Assembly: GCF_932526225.1 (NCBI RefSeq)
Contig: NC_064047.1
Coordinates: 1,674,001 to 1,738,000, forward strand
Source: Nematostella vectensis
Taxonomy: Eukaryota; Cnidaria; Anthozoa; Actiniaria; Edwardsiidae
Direction of reading: 5' to 3'
DNA: 64,000 nt
The translations under genes were made by a program, and so were the position numbers. Below, piece after piece: positions 49,901 to 60,900 of this stretch (position 1 is the first letter of the stretch; each line of letters begins with the position of its first letter). The notes beneath the pieces are model-generated. The model was not told the DNA's origin. It made no database searches and worked only from the letters and a program-made list of their open reading frames with translations.

Positions 49901-52900
49901 AAAACAAAGCGAAAAAAGTAGCTGATAGCAAATTTCTTTAACTTATTTTATGGAAGACATCTATAACAAATTAAAAGCAAAAATTTTCAAAAGTTATTTA
50001 CTAAAAACGAATGTTTTCTTCGTTCTCCTTAAGAATTTCAAGTTATTAACGAAAATAGAAAACGAATTAAAGAATAGATAAAAAACACCTTTTACCATTC
50101 CATTGCCAACTATGCTTCTCTTCTTGTGCAAATCATAACTTAATGCTAATGCATCTTAGACCCTGATACCCTTTACATAGCAACCAAAAATAGACACCTT
50201 GCTACTATCAACATTTGTGTCAGCGAGTGTTTTTCGCCTCTTTTCTTCTTCCTCTATTCTTTTGGCTTCCTCATCTGTAACTTCTTGTATAGAGGCTTTA
50301 CTCTTGTTTGTAGATTCTTTCTGAGCCTTTGCAGCCTTTAAAGCTTCTCCTTCTTTCTGTTCTTGTTCCTTTTTCTGTATTGTCACAAAAAGAACCAGAA
50401 ATTTTGAAAAAATGAGAATGGGAGGAATGTATTTCAAAAGGAAACTTGCATGGATACACTAAAAATGTGAGAATATAACAGAAAATATAACAGAAAACAG
50501 AAAATATAACAGAAAACAGAAAATATAACAGAAAACAGAAAATATAACAGAAAACAGAAAATATAACAGAAAATCTAATTCTACAGTGCATTTTTTATTT
50601 CAATCGAATTCTATTTACATTATGTGTATTTATCAGACCAATCAAAAGTAATAAAATAAACCTTGATTTTTATTTTAGCTATGCAACTGTTTTTAACTGT
50701 TTTCAACCAGTTTTTATCAATAATAACATCAGGAAGGTGTAAATTAGCGAAGCATATTGACATCAATCCGATCTTTGACCATCATAATTTACTGTGCAGC
50801 AAGCTTTTTAATGACACTATTAATAATCCTAACCACAAGTTAAGAACTCTTCTGTCGCCTGTAAATGATCACTCCCGATATGCTCTGCGACACCAGCGCC
50901 GTTGTAATGTTCCAAGACTTCGCACAAAAAGGGCTAGTAATACTTTCATATTCTCCATGATCAAACAACTTAGGCTGTAGTTATATACATTTTTATCATA
51001 TTTTTTTATATTTTTTTATTGTCGTATTTAAATTTTTCATATTATTTTTAATTTTTTTGTACATAATGCGTAATCCAGCCTTTTGGCTGCAATGCATATG
51101 TTTTAATAAACTATCTATCTTTCTAAAGTAATGTTATAATATCTTTATGCCATCTATCTTTCATGGCAGGCAGTCAGATCTTATCAGCTTGATTCGATCA
51201 TAGCTTGGAGCTCAACAAGTGGAGATCATCACTCTGCCATGCCTTGTTTTTTTACAAAATATTTAGCAACTTATTTTAAAAATATACATTTTCAACACTC
51301 AAAGTATAAAAAAGAGGATATAAAAGTGGAGTTCTACAGTTATTCACAGTAATACAGTAAGTAACAATGATTTAATTCCTTAGTAAAATGTATGTCTACC
51401 TCACCTCTAATGCTTTTTTCTGGTGTTCACGAAACTTCTGCAAAACAATCTTTTCTGCATACCCTTTTTCTCCACCCAGAAAAAAATCTGTTTTTCTGTC
51501 CAGAAATCCAAAGAAATGGTCTAGAAGCTAAAAGGAGAATTTCAATGTCAAAGTAAAGCAAAACAAACCATGAACTAGAGTACTTAGGTTATTATGATGG
51601 TATGAAACAAAGGTCTAATAGACCCTGCGTAATTAATCGATGAAAATCGATCATCGGTTTGCCAATCGATAAATTGATATTAATCGATGAAATCAGCCGA
51701 TAAATATCGATTGATATTGGTAATCGATGAATAATCGATAGTCACACAAAGATATTCCTTAATTTAATGGATTTCATCAATTATCATCGCCTGTAATCGA
51801 TTGACTACCCTGGCTTCGATACTATTTAATAAAATTCTCCGGGGCCAACAAATGTTCATAATGTGAGTTTGTGTATCGAAAAATACGTTTACTGAATGAC
51901 TGTTGTTGCGATTGTTGATAGCCATTAGTGGAGCTATGATTTGTTGAAATGCTTTTTAATGTTTTGCTCGTTTTGTCGACAGAGATCATAGCAGGCCGCT
52001 CGCTTCACTCATCTTGCCACGCAAGCTCGGCATTCGTTCTTTTATTCAAGGATCCACAAGGGTCCGTCAAAGGGAAAGGGGGTGGGCCAGCGAAGCCTGG
52101 AAAAGGACCAGCGACATGTTTCATTACAGCTTATCTCTGCTATTATAATCTGTATAATCAGAGAGGCTTATTGCTTATGTGCTAGATGAAGTATAACTTG
52201 GCATTATTATAATCCAACAATAAAATGCAATCGGCTTAGTTTCACTAGGACCTTTTTTCCAGCCCGAAACTGTCTATGTCAGTGGTTCCAAGCCTCGTGC
52301 TCTCGGATTTTTGACTCAAGTGCATTGATGGTCTTGTGTAATCAACCCAGGATGGCCTAAGCTTTTGACACTCCGTGAGATAAGCGTGAGCAATCCGCAA
52401 AATAGGCGCGAACATTCCACGAGATAAGCGTGAGGGTTCCGCAAGATAGGCGCAAGCATTCCGGAAAAAACGCATGAGTGTTCCGCGAGTCAGACACAAG
52501 CTTTTGCAAAACAGGTGCAAGCCTTCCGTTGTAAGTCGTTAGCAAATAACGTACATGTAACCATCGGCGAAATGGCAGGAATCTTTGATTTCCAAAGTCA
52601 GTGAAACGCATAGACATCTACTAAGCTTCTAGTGTTTTTTTTTTACCATAGAAAAAATAATGTATATGTTTTTGAGTGTGCATATAACGTTTTGAATCTT
52701 CTATCACTAGAAGAACAATGTAAACACTTGATGCCATGGGGCTTATATATATCGATTGAAATGTTATAGTAGTTATGTTTTTTTTAATAAGCTATTTTGA
52801 AAAGGATTATAACTCTGTTGCTGCCCGTTTCAAAAAGGCATCATTAAGGGCCTTTAACAATGAACGTATACTATATAAATGATACATTTGTACTCTTTTA

Positions 52901-53437
52901 TGTTCTTTGCGATCATTCAGATCATATTTAATGAAAATCGATATAAATCGATCATGGTACCATCATCGATTACTATTCGATGAAAGATCACAAATTGCAG
53001 ATCATCGATTAACCATCGATTTCCAATATTAATCGATTGATTAGCATCGATTGATTTCGATTGATACTGATTTTCATCGATTATCGGTTTCATCGATTAA
53101 TTACGCCGGGAATAGATGATGACCATGTGTTTTTTTACGTAAACTGTCCCCCTCTCCTAAACCTTCTAGTTATATGCCTGTGTCATTGTTTTGTTGGATA
53201 GTTTTTGGCTACGCGAAAGCTGGGTCTAAGGAATATCGTTGAATGGGTAAGGACCGTTACTGGTGACAGGGAAAAAGCATGCTTGCCTTTTTGCGATCGA
53301 CGGAATAGACAGCGTGCGAATAACTAATTATTTGGGCATTGCAATACTGCTTAGTGTACTACCTCGTGTATTCCGCCCTCACATTGCTGCGCCATCGCCA
53401 TCAGCATTCCGTCAAAGCGATCTGATTGATCAGCCAT
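46937..53437 (-). CDS. NUDC: Nuclear migration protein NudC, 12 exons
   Basis: Exons in transcript order: 53437-53363, 51527-51405, 50374-50198, 49440-49327, 48878-48861, 48766-48698, 48445-48386, 48260-48198, 47786-47703, 47529-47461, 47301-47252, 46988-46937. They total 954 nt (317 aa); vertebrate NUDC is about 331 aa. Seen: RFDGML-AMAQQ N-terminus, [20 protein letters not shown], a Lys/Glu-rich coiled region, an acidic stretch, the CS (p23-like) domain from ~158 (NYKWTQTLEEIELRIPL) to ~250 ([21 protein letters not shown]), and the conserved tail [12 protein letters not shown] ... [15 protein letters not shown]. Known of the family: HSP90-linked co-chaperone for dynein/LIS1 function, mitosis and nuclear movement. 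Exon 5 is only 18 nt. The gene is intact. Confidence 0.95.
49615..49880 (+). repeat. Dispersed repeat copy B2 in NUDC intron
   Basis: Reverse-complement match to 17520-17770 (for example CTGTCACATTTTGGCAAATG, AGCCTTTCGTACC). It lies in the intron between NUDC exons 3 and 4. No coding capacity. Confidence 0.65.
50466..50577 (+). repeat. ~19-bp minisatellite in NUDC intron 2
   Basis: About six repeats of AAAATATAACAGAAAACAG. The antisense frame gives Phe-Ser-Val-Ile repeats, an artefact. Confidence 0.9.
51624..53111. mobile_element. ~1.5-kb inverted-repeat element in NUDC intron 1
   Basis: Left end CTGCGTAATTAATCGATGAA and right end TTCATCGATTAATTACGCCG are inverted. Both ends carry arrays of ATCGAT palindromes (51640-51800 and 52930-53100). 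No transposase frame was recognised inside. The element fills most of NUDC intron 1. Confidence 0.75.
52365..52530 (-). repeat. Degenerate ~30-bp repeats inside the 51.6-53.1-kb element
   Basis: Alternating phrases CGAGATAAGCGTGAG-NNTTCC and GCAAGATAGGCGCAAGCATTCC recur about six times with many substitutions. Antisense open frames of 86-91 codons across it show no family features. Confidence 0.65.
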
Positions 53438-53692
53438 TGTAACGGGAGAACGCAGACTGTCTAATTTCAGATAAAAGACCAAACTTCAGACCTGACAGCA
53501 CACGGAGGTGCACGCTCTTCTTCCACACTGTAAGGATACTTCATAACAGTAATTGTCTTCAAAGCAATATTGTACAAATACCTTTGATCCAAAGACATGA
53601 AGTATTTTATCTTTTATCGACCGCTGAGGTTTATGCGACTGCGATACAAACGGGCTTCCTGTGGATGAAAGCGGAAAAAGCGGAAAACTAAC
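53438..53692. promoter_or_regulatory. Shared divergent promoter region, NUDC / F-box-WD40
   Basis: The 255 bases between the NUDC ATG (53437, minus) and the F-box/WD40 ATG (53693, plus) must hold both 5' UTRs and start sites. No TATA box was recognised at a convincing position. The arrangement suggests a bidirectional promoter; this is inference from geometry. Confidence 0.55.
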
Positions 53693-55699
53693 ATGAGTTA
53701 TTCTACTTTGCCTCTCGATGAATTGGTCCTTGTTTTCGGCTTTCTCCATCCCAAAGATCTTGTAAATGCCGCCCAGGTGTGCAAATTGTGGAGGGAGGCA
53801 GCGGGTGTTAGCAGCCTGTGGAAAAAACACTGCCTTCGCAAATGGATGTTTTGTAATTTAAGCAACATCGAACCAGGTAACTTACCTCTAAACGCAACCA
53901 ATGTTAAGAAAACCACCCATTTCGTGGATAGCTTTATCTTAGAAACATATACAGTAATGATGGAAAATTCGCGCCCGGAAAATTCGCGAACACTGAAAAT
54001 TCGCAGTCAGGTCATTTACTGTACTATGTAATCATACCTTTTTCGAACAAATAGACTTAATAAGTTAGCCAAACGAAAGAGGGAATTTGTTTGAAAACTT
54101 GCAACTATGCAGCTGAAGAGAAAAAAGGAATACCCCTCCCTCTCCCTCAAAATGATTTATTTATAAATATCACACATCTCCTATGTTACTGCACAGGTAG
54201 TCCAGGCTCAAGGCGAGTGTAGGTTTATTACAGAGTTTGTATGAGCAAACAAATCTCGTTGAAATAAATATGCTGATTTGAAAATAAAACAGTAGCTTGA
54301 CGTTGCTGCTACTCAAACCCGCCATTATTATACGCTCATACAAACTCTTTACGCTCCTACAAACTCTGTAATAAACCTAGACTCGCCGTGAGCCTGGGCT
54401 ACCTGTGGTTACTGTTGCTGATTTTCAATTTCCTAAAGTTCGTTAGAAATAGCACACCCTCTCGCCCCAGTCTCCTGGGACTTGAAAAGTTGTGAGTTGC
54501 TTACATTTTTTCTCATAGGGCATCTTACCTGGCAACTATACTACCAAGCGAGATACAAAGTAGACACAGGGGTATCCAAGGGAAGGCCAGGTCTTGACTA
54601 CACCTGCAAGACCTTGAGAGGACATCCTAGCAAAATTAATGATGTTGTTTATGTTACAAGTAACAGCATATATGATGAAGGAATCATAGACAAAGCTGCT
54701 CATCCTGTAGTTGCTAGTTGTGACCTGGATGGGATGGTTTGCCTGTGGAATCCTCACAATGGAAAGCAGCTCTGGAAAAATGCTGAGCAACACAACTCTT
54801 CCATCTTATGCCTTGCAGCTGTCAAGCCAAATGGCAGTTTTGCCAGTGGGGATTCCAATGGTAATGTTGTCCTGTGGGAAATTGAGTCTGGAGAGAGTAA
54901 CAAGCTACCAGAGTCACATAACAGTCCAATTGTTGCAATGGTGTGTGGTGAAGCCAGGAAAAGCAGTGAAGAAAAAAAGCTCTTCTTTGTTGGAGCTCGC
55001 AATGGGGAGGTCAAACTTTTGGATGTTCATGACTCTTTCAAGTTGCACACTACTCTTGAGTGCCCTGTCGATGTCCTCGACTCGTTGCTTTTGTACGCAA
55101 GTCACCGGCTGGTTGTCTCTGGTCATCGTTTTGACTCACCTTCAAATGTTAGAGTGTATGATATTAGGCAACTTGAGAGGCATGGTAGGGAGCTTTATGT
55201 GCTGCCGTCCCCTCCCGATGCTTCCTGTACATGCTTCTGTGCTGCCCCAAGCCAAAGCAACTTTCTTGCAGTTGGGTACAGTGATGGGAATGTCAAGCTG
55301 TGGGACACATCAAATGGGCGGGAGGTTCACAACTTCTCTGCTCACATGGGCTCCGTGACAGGTCTAACTGCTGTTGGGAATACCTTGGTGAGCATTGGTC
55401 AGGATTTGAAGACTTGTGTGTGGTCAGTCTCTCGGTTAGAACTTTTAACTTCCTACTTGGACCACAATAGTGAGATAACTAGTGTTTATGGTGATGCATT
55501 CAAGGTTGTGACATGCTCTAGAGATTACTCTATCCGAGTGTACGGGTGGGGGGAAGCAAGAGCACTTGACAGCAAATACACCCTGTTAGGCGGATCATTA
55601 CAAAGAGCTGGGCAGGGTTTTGACAAGGTCATTTGCGACTACACTACCTGCATAGGAATGGCAAATAATGTTCTGAAGGCCTACTCATTCCAGGCCTAA
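53693..55699 (+). CDS. F-box and WD40-repeat protein, 2 exons
   Basis: Exons 53693-53876 and 54519-55699, 454 aa, phase 1 junction (CCAG/gtaact ... TCATAG/GGCAT). Seen: F-box at ~5-45 (LPLDELVLVFGFLHPKDLVN, then QVCKLWREAA and LWKKHC), a linker with TWQLYYQARYKVDTG, and WD40 repeats from ~90 to the C-terminus (ASCDLDGMVCLWNP, ASGDSNGNVVLWEI, GYSDGNVKLWD, SIGQDLKTCVWSV, TCSRDYSIRVYGWG). Known of the family: substrate receptor of SCF ubiquitin ligases, with the F-box binding SKP1 and the propeller the substrate. Closest human member not decided (FBXW4 or FBXW9 type possible). Intact. Confidence 0.9.
54192..54407. mobile_element. MITE with CACAGGTAGTCCAGGCTC ends (copy 2)
   Basis: Same family as 33565-33863, ~80 bases shorter. 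Inverted ends CACAGGTAGTCCAGGCTCAA and GAGCCTGGGCTACCTGTG. It sits in the single intron of the F-box/WD40 gene and ends 111 bases before the acceptor at 54518. Confidence 0.85.
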
Positions 55700-55816
55700 T
55701 ATGTACCATAGAGGCATCCCAAGGGGGGGGGGAGGGAGAGGGACATTACTCAAGGTACTTGATTATTAGATCAGCAATGAACGCCTTGTATTGTTTAATA
55801 CGTGGTTCAACCTTAA

Positions 55817-56736
55817 CCCATTGACTCCTGGCTTTTTTGGAGCTGAATTTACAAAAAACAGACTGAAAACAGATACCTCCCCCCCTATTCTGTGTTTTAT
55901 ACAGCCCGTCAAAGTCAAACACAGCTGCACCTAGTCAGCGGTATCCAAGCTTTCCAACAGTGCTTTGCGGTCCCCACTTTTAATCCCTCGTCGATGTGCT
56001 GAAGCCAGCACAAGTTGATGGTTGCTTGTATTTTTCATCAAAAATACAGCTATGAGCATATTAGGAGAGTGTCTCAGGACATCATGAAGTCTTTTGGGGC
56101 ATAATTGAGTGCTTTGCTTATGGATATTTGCAAGCAAAGGTGGATTCATGATGATTTTTTCTTGTTTGGCTTTGCCCGGATGAGAAAATAATTTTCTAAT
56201 GAATCACCACAGCTCTCCTAAATGCTGTCTTTTCTGAAACCAAATTGATTCCAAAATTGTTTACACTGCTATTCCAGTGTTGACTGGCCCTCCCCTCGTG
56301 AATTTTCCCATGGATCTCCCAGAATGCTTTGCAATACGTAAACATATTTTCGTGGTTGTACAATCCTTCAAGGAATGGACATTGTGTTTTGAGGCCAAGG
56401 AAATGTACCTGGAGGATCAGAATAAAGGTATCTATTTGTGTCTTGAGCTGTGTTTGCTGATCTCTCTCCCTTGTGTGGTATTTTGAGCGTTTTATTGAGA
56501 GGGGTGATTCTGCTTTTCTCTCCTTGTTCGATTTGAGATTTGTCAAAGAACCTGTGCTATTATTTGGCTTAAGAGTAGATGCCAACACCTTGGTTGGATG
56601 CATATCTGCAAGACCATTTATCCCTTAGACTGATGCCTGAGTATCTTCATCTTGTTGTGTTTATTTTGAATTTATGAATTTTTTGGGTTGTGGGTACTTC
56701 CCAAAGCCGGTACAGGCCGGTTGAGGGGTCAATGTG
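55817..56736. mobile_element. TTAA-flanked non-autonomous element (piggyBac-like)
   Basis: Flanked by TTAA at 55813-55816 and 56737-56740. Inner ends CCCATTGACTCC and GGGGTCAATGTG are imperfect inverted repeats, and the outer context CAACC/GGTTG is also mirrored. TTAA duplication is the hallmark of piggyBac-type elements. Two minus-strand frames (55931-56149 and 56196-56603) show no transposase motif I can name. It lies downstream of the F-box/WD40 stop, before the likely poly(A) site. Confidence 0.6.
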
Positions 56737-56938
56737 TTAAGGTTGATCCACTTCTTAGTTGGTGAAGTTTTACAACTTTGACATCGATGTATGTCTACGA
56801 AATGTTTGTAAGATTTCGTGAGGTGTAAATTGTAATAAGCATTATCAACAGAACTATCTTGGCTCAAGTGGACACATCTACTGGAATCATAAATAATTAT
56901 GTAGCATTAGTAGATAATGTAATTATTGAATAACGCTA

Positions 56939-56944
56939 AATAAA
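56939..56944 (+). terminator. AATAAA poly(A) signal candidate for F-box/WD40
   Basis: First convincing AATAAA after the stop, 1240 bases downstream. Without the TTAA-flanked element the distance would be ~320 bases, which supports insertion of that element into a pre-existing 3' UTR. Confidence 0.4.
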
Positions 56945-57959
56945 GTTTTCACATTTTAAGGATTGAGTTCAATCCTGGCTTACGGTAGCACAAGTGGCTC
57001 TAGCTTGGGATTTTCCGGGTTCATGAGTGCCTTGACTTGGATTTCTATAAAAAGTGAGTTGAAGTTATTTCTCACTGTGTTTCCCAGTCTTCTCGTATTG
57101 CGAGATTTTGCTTTTCAAAACTGGGATATTTATAGTTATAAAATAAAACTTTGTTGTGGTGATATTTTTGTCCTTTGGTGCAGGCCACATGACCCATACG
57201 ACAGCTTACACTGCTAGCTGATCCGGGTCCTCCCTTAGGGTTCGCCCCCTACTCAAAAGCCGTAAATTTCGTCCCGTAAATACCAAGAAACGCACCTACT
57301 AGCAAACTAAGGCTATGGGACTAGAAGGTATCAATTCCAAGCTGTTATAGCCAATGAGATCCAGTAGTTGCATTGTTCGCCAAATCGGTCTATGATCGTC
57401 AGATTAAGTCCATTATAATCCCTGTAATAAGAGCTGACTAGACGTATAACCTACGGCAGGCCAGGTGCGCTCAGTCGTTTAGTTTTTAGTGCGGTCTGTT
57501 TAACGAGTACGTAAAGTAGAAAATATAAACCAGTGCTTCGCGCCGCGTTAGTCGCTTCGAAATGGCGTTAAATGTAAAAAAAAAACATACTTTATAATCG
57601 CCAAAGTTTGATTACTCGCAGCATTTTCGTTATCCAATAAAGGTTTAACTATTTTTTGTCCATAAAAGGATAGCCGTTTTTGAATTCTACTATTTCTGTC
57701 TTTCGCCCGGAGCTGTTTTTCGTATCTCGTGCAATACTACTTATTCGAGTCAGACGAGCTTCGTAATTGATGACACTTCGCCCTTCTGCCTCCACCAATA
57801 GACAATGCCCGACTATGTAAGATAAAACCTATGATTGCTGCACCCAAATTACGACCTCGCGAGCCTAGCATTTTCCTCTGCATTGCTCCGTTTAGAACAG
57901 GCTGTTCTCTCGTACTTAGCCCTCGCCTTTCTCACTCTCTTCGTTTCACTTGCTCCAAC
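56945..57959. other. Intergenic and upstream region of the calponin-family gene
   Basis: No coding similarity was recognised. CpG density rises at ~57470-57560 (GCTTCGCGCCGCGTTAGTCG) and again just upstream of the ATG, so the promoter and 5' UTR are probably in the last ~500 bases. Confidence 0.4.
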
Positions 57960-60900
57960 ATGGCAAACAAACCAAGGGGATACGGCTTCAGTGCAGAAGC
58001 AGCTAAAAAGGTTGGTCCTTGTTTTATCTCATATTATGTTTTGCACGCGGCGCAAAATGCCAGCGCTTATATCAGTTTGATTTATGTTGGAATGATTTAA
58101 AACCGCCTTAGAAATTTCATTTAAAATCGAATATGAAAGCTTCTTGGAAGCAAACTTGCCTACTCTTTCTTTAGGGATTATATTGTTCTGTGCTGAAAAT
58201 TTTGAAACTGCACATTTTATTGGCCATCTTTTTTATTTTTTTATTGTATTACCTAGGTAATTATGGTAAGGCGATTTCGATTATCAAAATAATTTAGATT
58301 AGTTAAGTTGAAAAGCATTTTGTCGGCTTTCCTCTTTTTTATATTTTATTTTTTACACGGACATTGCTGCGTCTCGTCACATATCCCGAAGGTCATTGAA
58401 TAATGGACCCCCACGGATAAGCCATCGGTCCAACTATATTTACGACCGCGATTACAGCTTGCCATATTACCTTTTAGTAGATCATTATTTTTTTCCTATA
58501 AAAAAAAAAACCTCTAGAGTTTATTAAAATAAAATATGATGCGCAGTGATTTTCAAACAACAATTTATTTCTTTAAAAAAACTGTAAAAGGTGGCGTTTC
58601 AATGCCGCAACAACAGCTTGCCTGATCCGACAGGCCATCGCATTGCCGGAAATTCTCGGGTTTTTTTCCGGGTTTCACCCGATCATAAAAAAATGTAATC
58701 ATTATACTCGGGATTTCGTCGTGATTCGGAATCTGACAGGAACAGGTGTTCGCGCGCACGGCGACTTATTCGGGATTTCACGGCATTTTCACGAAACTGA
58801 AAACTAAAACACGCTTCTCATTTACTTTATCTCGTGCGAAAACACGCTTAAGAATGGCAAACAGAGGAAATGTATTTGGATTTGACATAGAGATACAAGC
58901 AAAGGTAGGATGGAAAAAAAGGAGGTTGTATTTTGAGTGAATCGATGAGTTCAGTTTCCAACATGTTCCGTTCATTGAAAACACTGAACAACACTCTATA
59001 TTTCAAACCCTAAGAATGCCATGTGTTTGCGGAAAACTATCCAGTATTTCACCCACATTTTAACTTCTCTTAGCCATTATATCGACAAAGTGAATTTTTT
59101 GGACGCATTGAATTTATCATAGTTCGTTATAATCTCATTTTAAAATGTCCTGGCCTTATTTAATCCAGAATCATATTTTTTAATTATAAAAGTGGACCTC
59201 GAATACAATTTTTAGAAATATCCCTCCCGCTCTCACATCTTCCAAATTCTTTCTTTATATTGAAGATATATAATTGATTACCCATTCGAGTAGAATATCG
59301 TTTTTTGATGGAAAGCATGCGCGAGTTCTAAATAAATCATCATGTTCGGTTACAGTATGTAATGGAACTTTGAATGGATGTAAAGGCAGCGCGGTCTCGG
59401 AAGCCACGCGTGCGCTATTTCTGAGTGCTATTGTGGCTTTTAGAGAAGTGAAATCACGTTTAGAATGAGGTCAATTGACATTTCCGCAGGCCTGTCACTT
59501 GTACAGAGGTTTTGCATTTCCCATCATTTCAAAAAAATGTAATGGTAAAAGTAAAAGGCAAAAGGGGGAAAATATGTTTGAGACAGGTTTCGTGTCGCTA
59601 TTTTTCGTTATGCGTTTTTCGCATATGTTATTAAAAAAAAAATAAAAAGTTTGGCTATCAAACAAATCAATCAATATTCTCCTTGTCCTTATATCAATGC
59701 AATATGCCGCATCTCCTCATAAAACGCTAACTTGTTTATTTTCCTTTTTAAAGAATTTCTTGTCGACCACTTGTACATGTATGTCATTGTTTATATTTGA
59801 AAATATAACGATTTACTCGCAAAAGTACTTACAATTCCACAATTGATGAAGCCTGATAGTAGGTCCTTTCGCAATCAAGAGGGCCATCAGATTAAGGTTG
59901 AACATTCGTCAAACACAACAATCGGACTTCTTGAAACGAACATTTTCCAGTTTTCGCAACGTAATTTGACTGGGTCTCGCAGTAATAACGGAGAGAGCGT
60001 TACAAAACAAGGCATATTTTAATTAATTAGTGAGTTTTAATGGCATTTTGTGCTTCTATTATCTCCTTAGAATTTAGCCTGACAAGCCTGTACCAGTTGC
60101 CCTCGGGCAAGCGAGTGGTCGTTCACAGTAAACGCAAATTCCTAGGTCGAATGTCATTTTTTCTGGGGTGACCAAGCTTTGAGGGTATTTTGAGAGGTCA
60201 CGCACCTTTATGCTTGCTATGAGAAAACTCTCAGAATGCCTACCATATTTCCATGAGGGGCAGGGCACGTGCACCAGACAGCCCTCCCTACAAAAAAACT
60301 AAAGTGGAAGGCTAAAATACATGTGTATGATATAGCCCATCATTTTGATATAATGAGCCAATCAGAGCGCGCGAGAATCTGTATTTAAGCTCGATATTAA
60401 TTTTTACCTCTATTTATGCGCGTATGTACCAGGCGCTCCCCCCGCCCCCCGACATCTTTGTGGCCAAAAAGTGGGTCATTTCTTATTATTGAAATTTTAA
60501 ATACTATGATTTTTCCGTATAATACCTATAACTGCGAACCTTTGTAATGGGCGAGAACAATTTATCACTGAAAAATACCTGACTTATTTTCATCTCAGAT
60601 CTAGCAAAGCTCTTATCCAAGTAAGGATGATGGGAATATGTGATAAAATGAATAAATTCTCATCTCAGATCTAGCAAAGCTCTTATCCAAGGAGGATGGA
60701 ATAAGTGATAAAATGAATAAATTCTCATCTCAAATCTAGCAAAGCTCTTATCCAAGGAGGATGGAATAAGTGATGATAAAATGAATACATTCTCATCTCA
60801 AATCTAGCAAAGCTCTTATCCAAGGAGGATGGGAATAAGTGATAAAATGAATAAATTCTCATCTCAAATCTAGCAAAGCTCTTATCCAAGGAGGATGGGA

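Noticed and set aside
54711-55358. 215-codon plus-strand ORF within the F-box/WD40 exon
   Set aside because: Shadow frame of the WD40 coding sequence, which has clear repeat motifs in the other frame.
55931-56603. Minus-strand ORFs of 72 and 135 codons in the TTAA-flanked element
   Set aside because: No transposase or other family motif could be recognised; kept only as part of the element.
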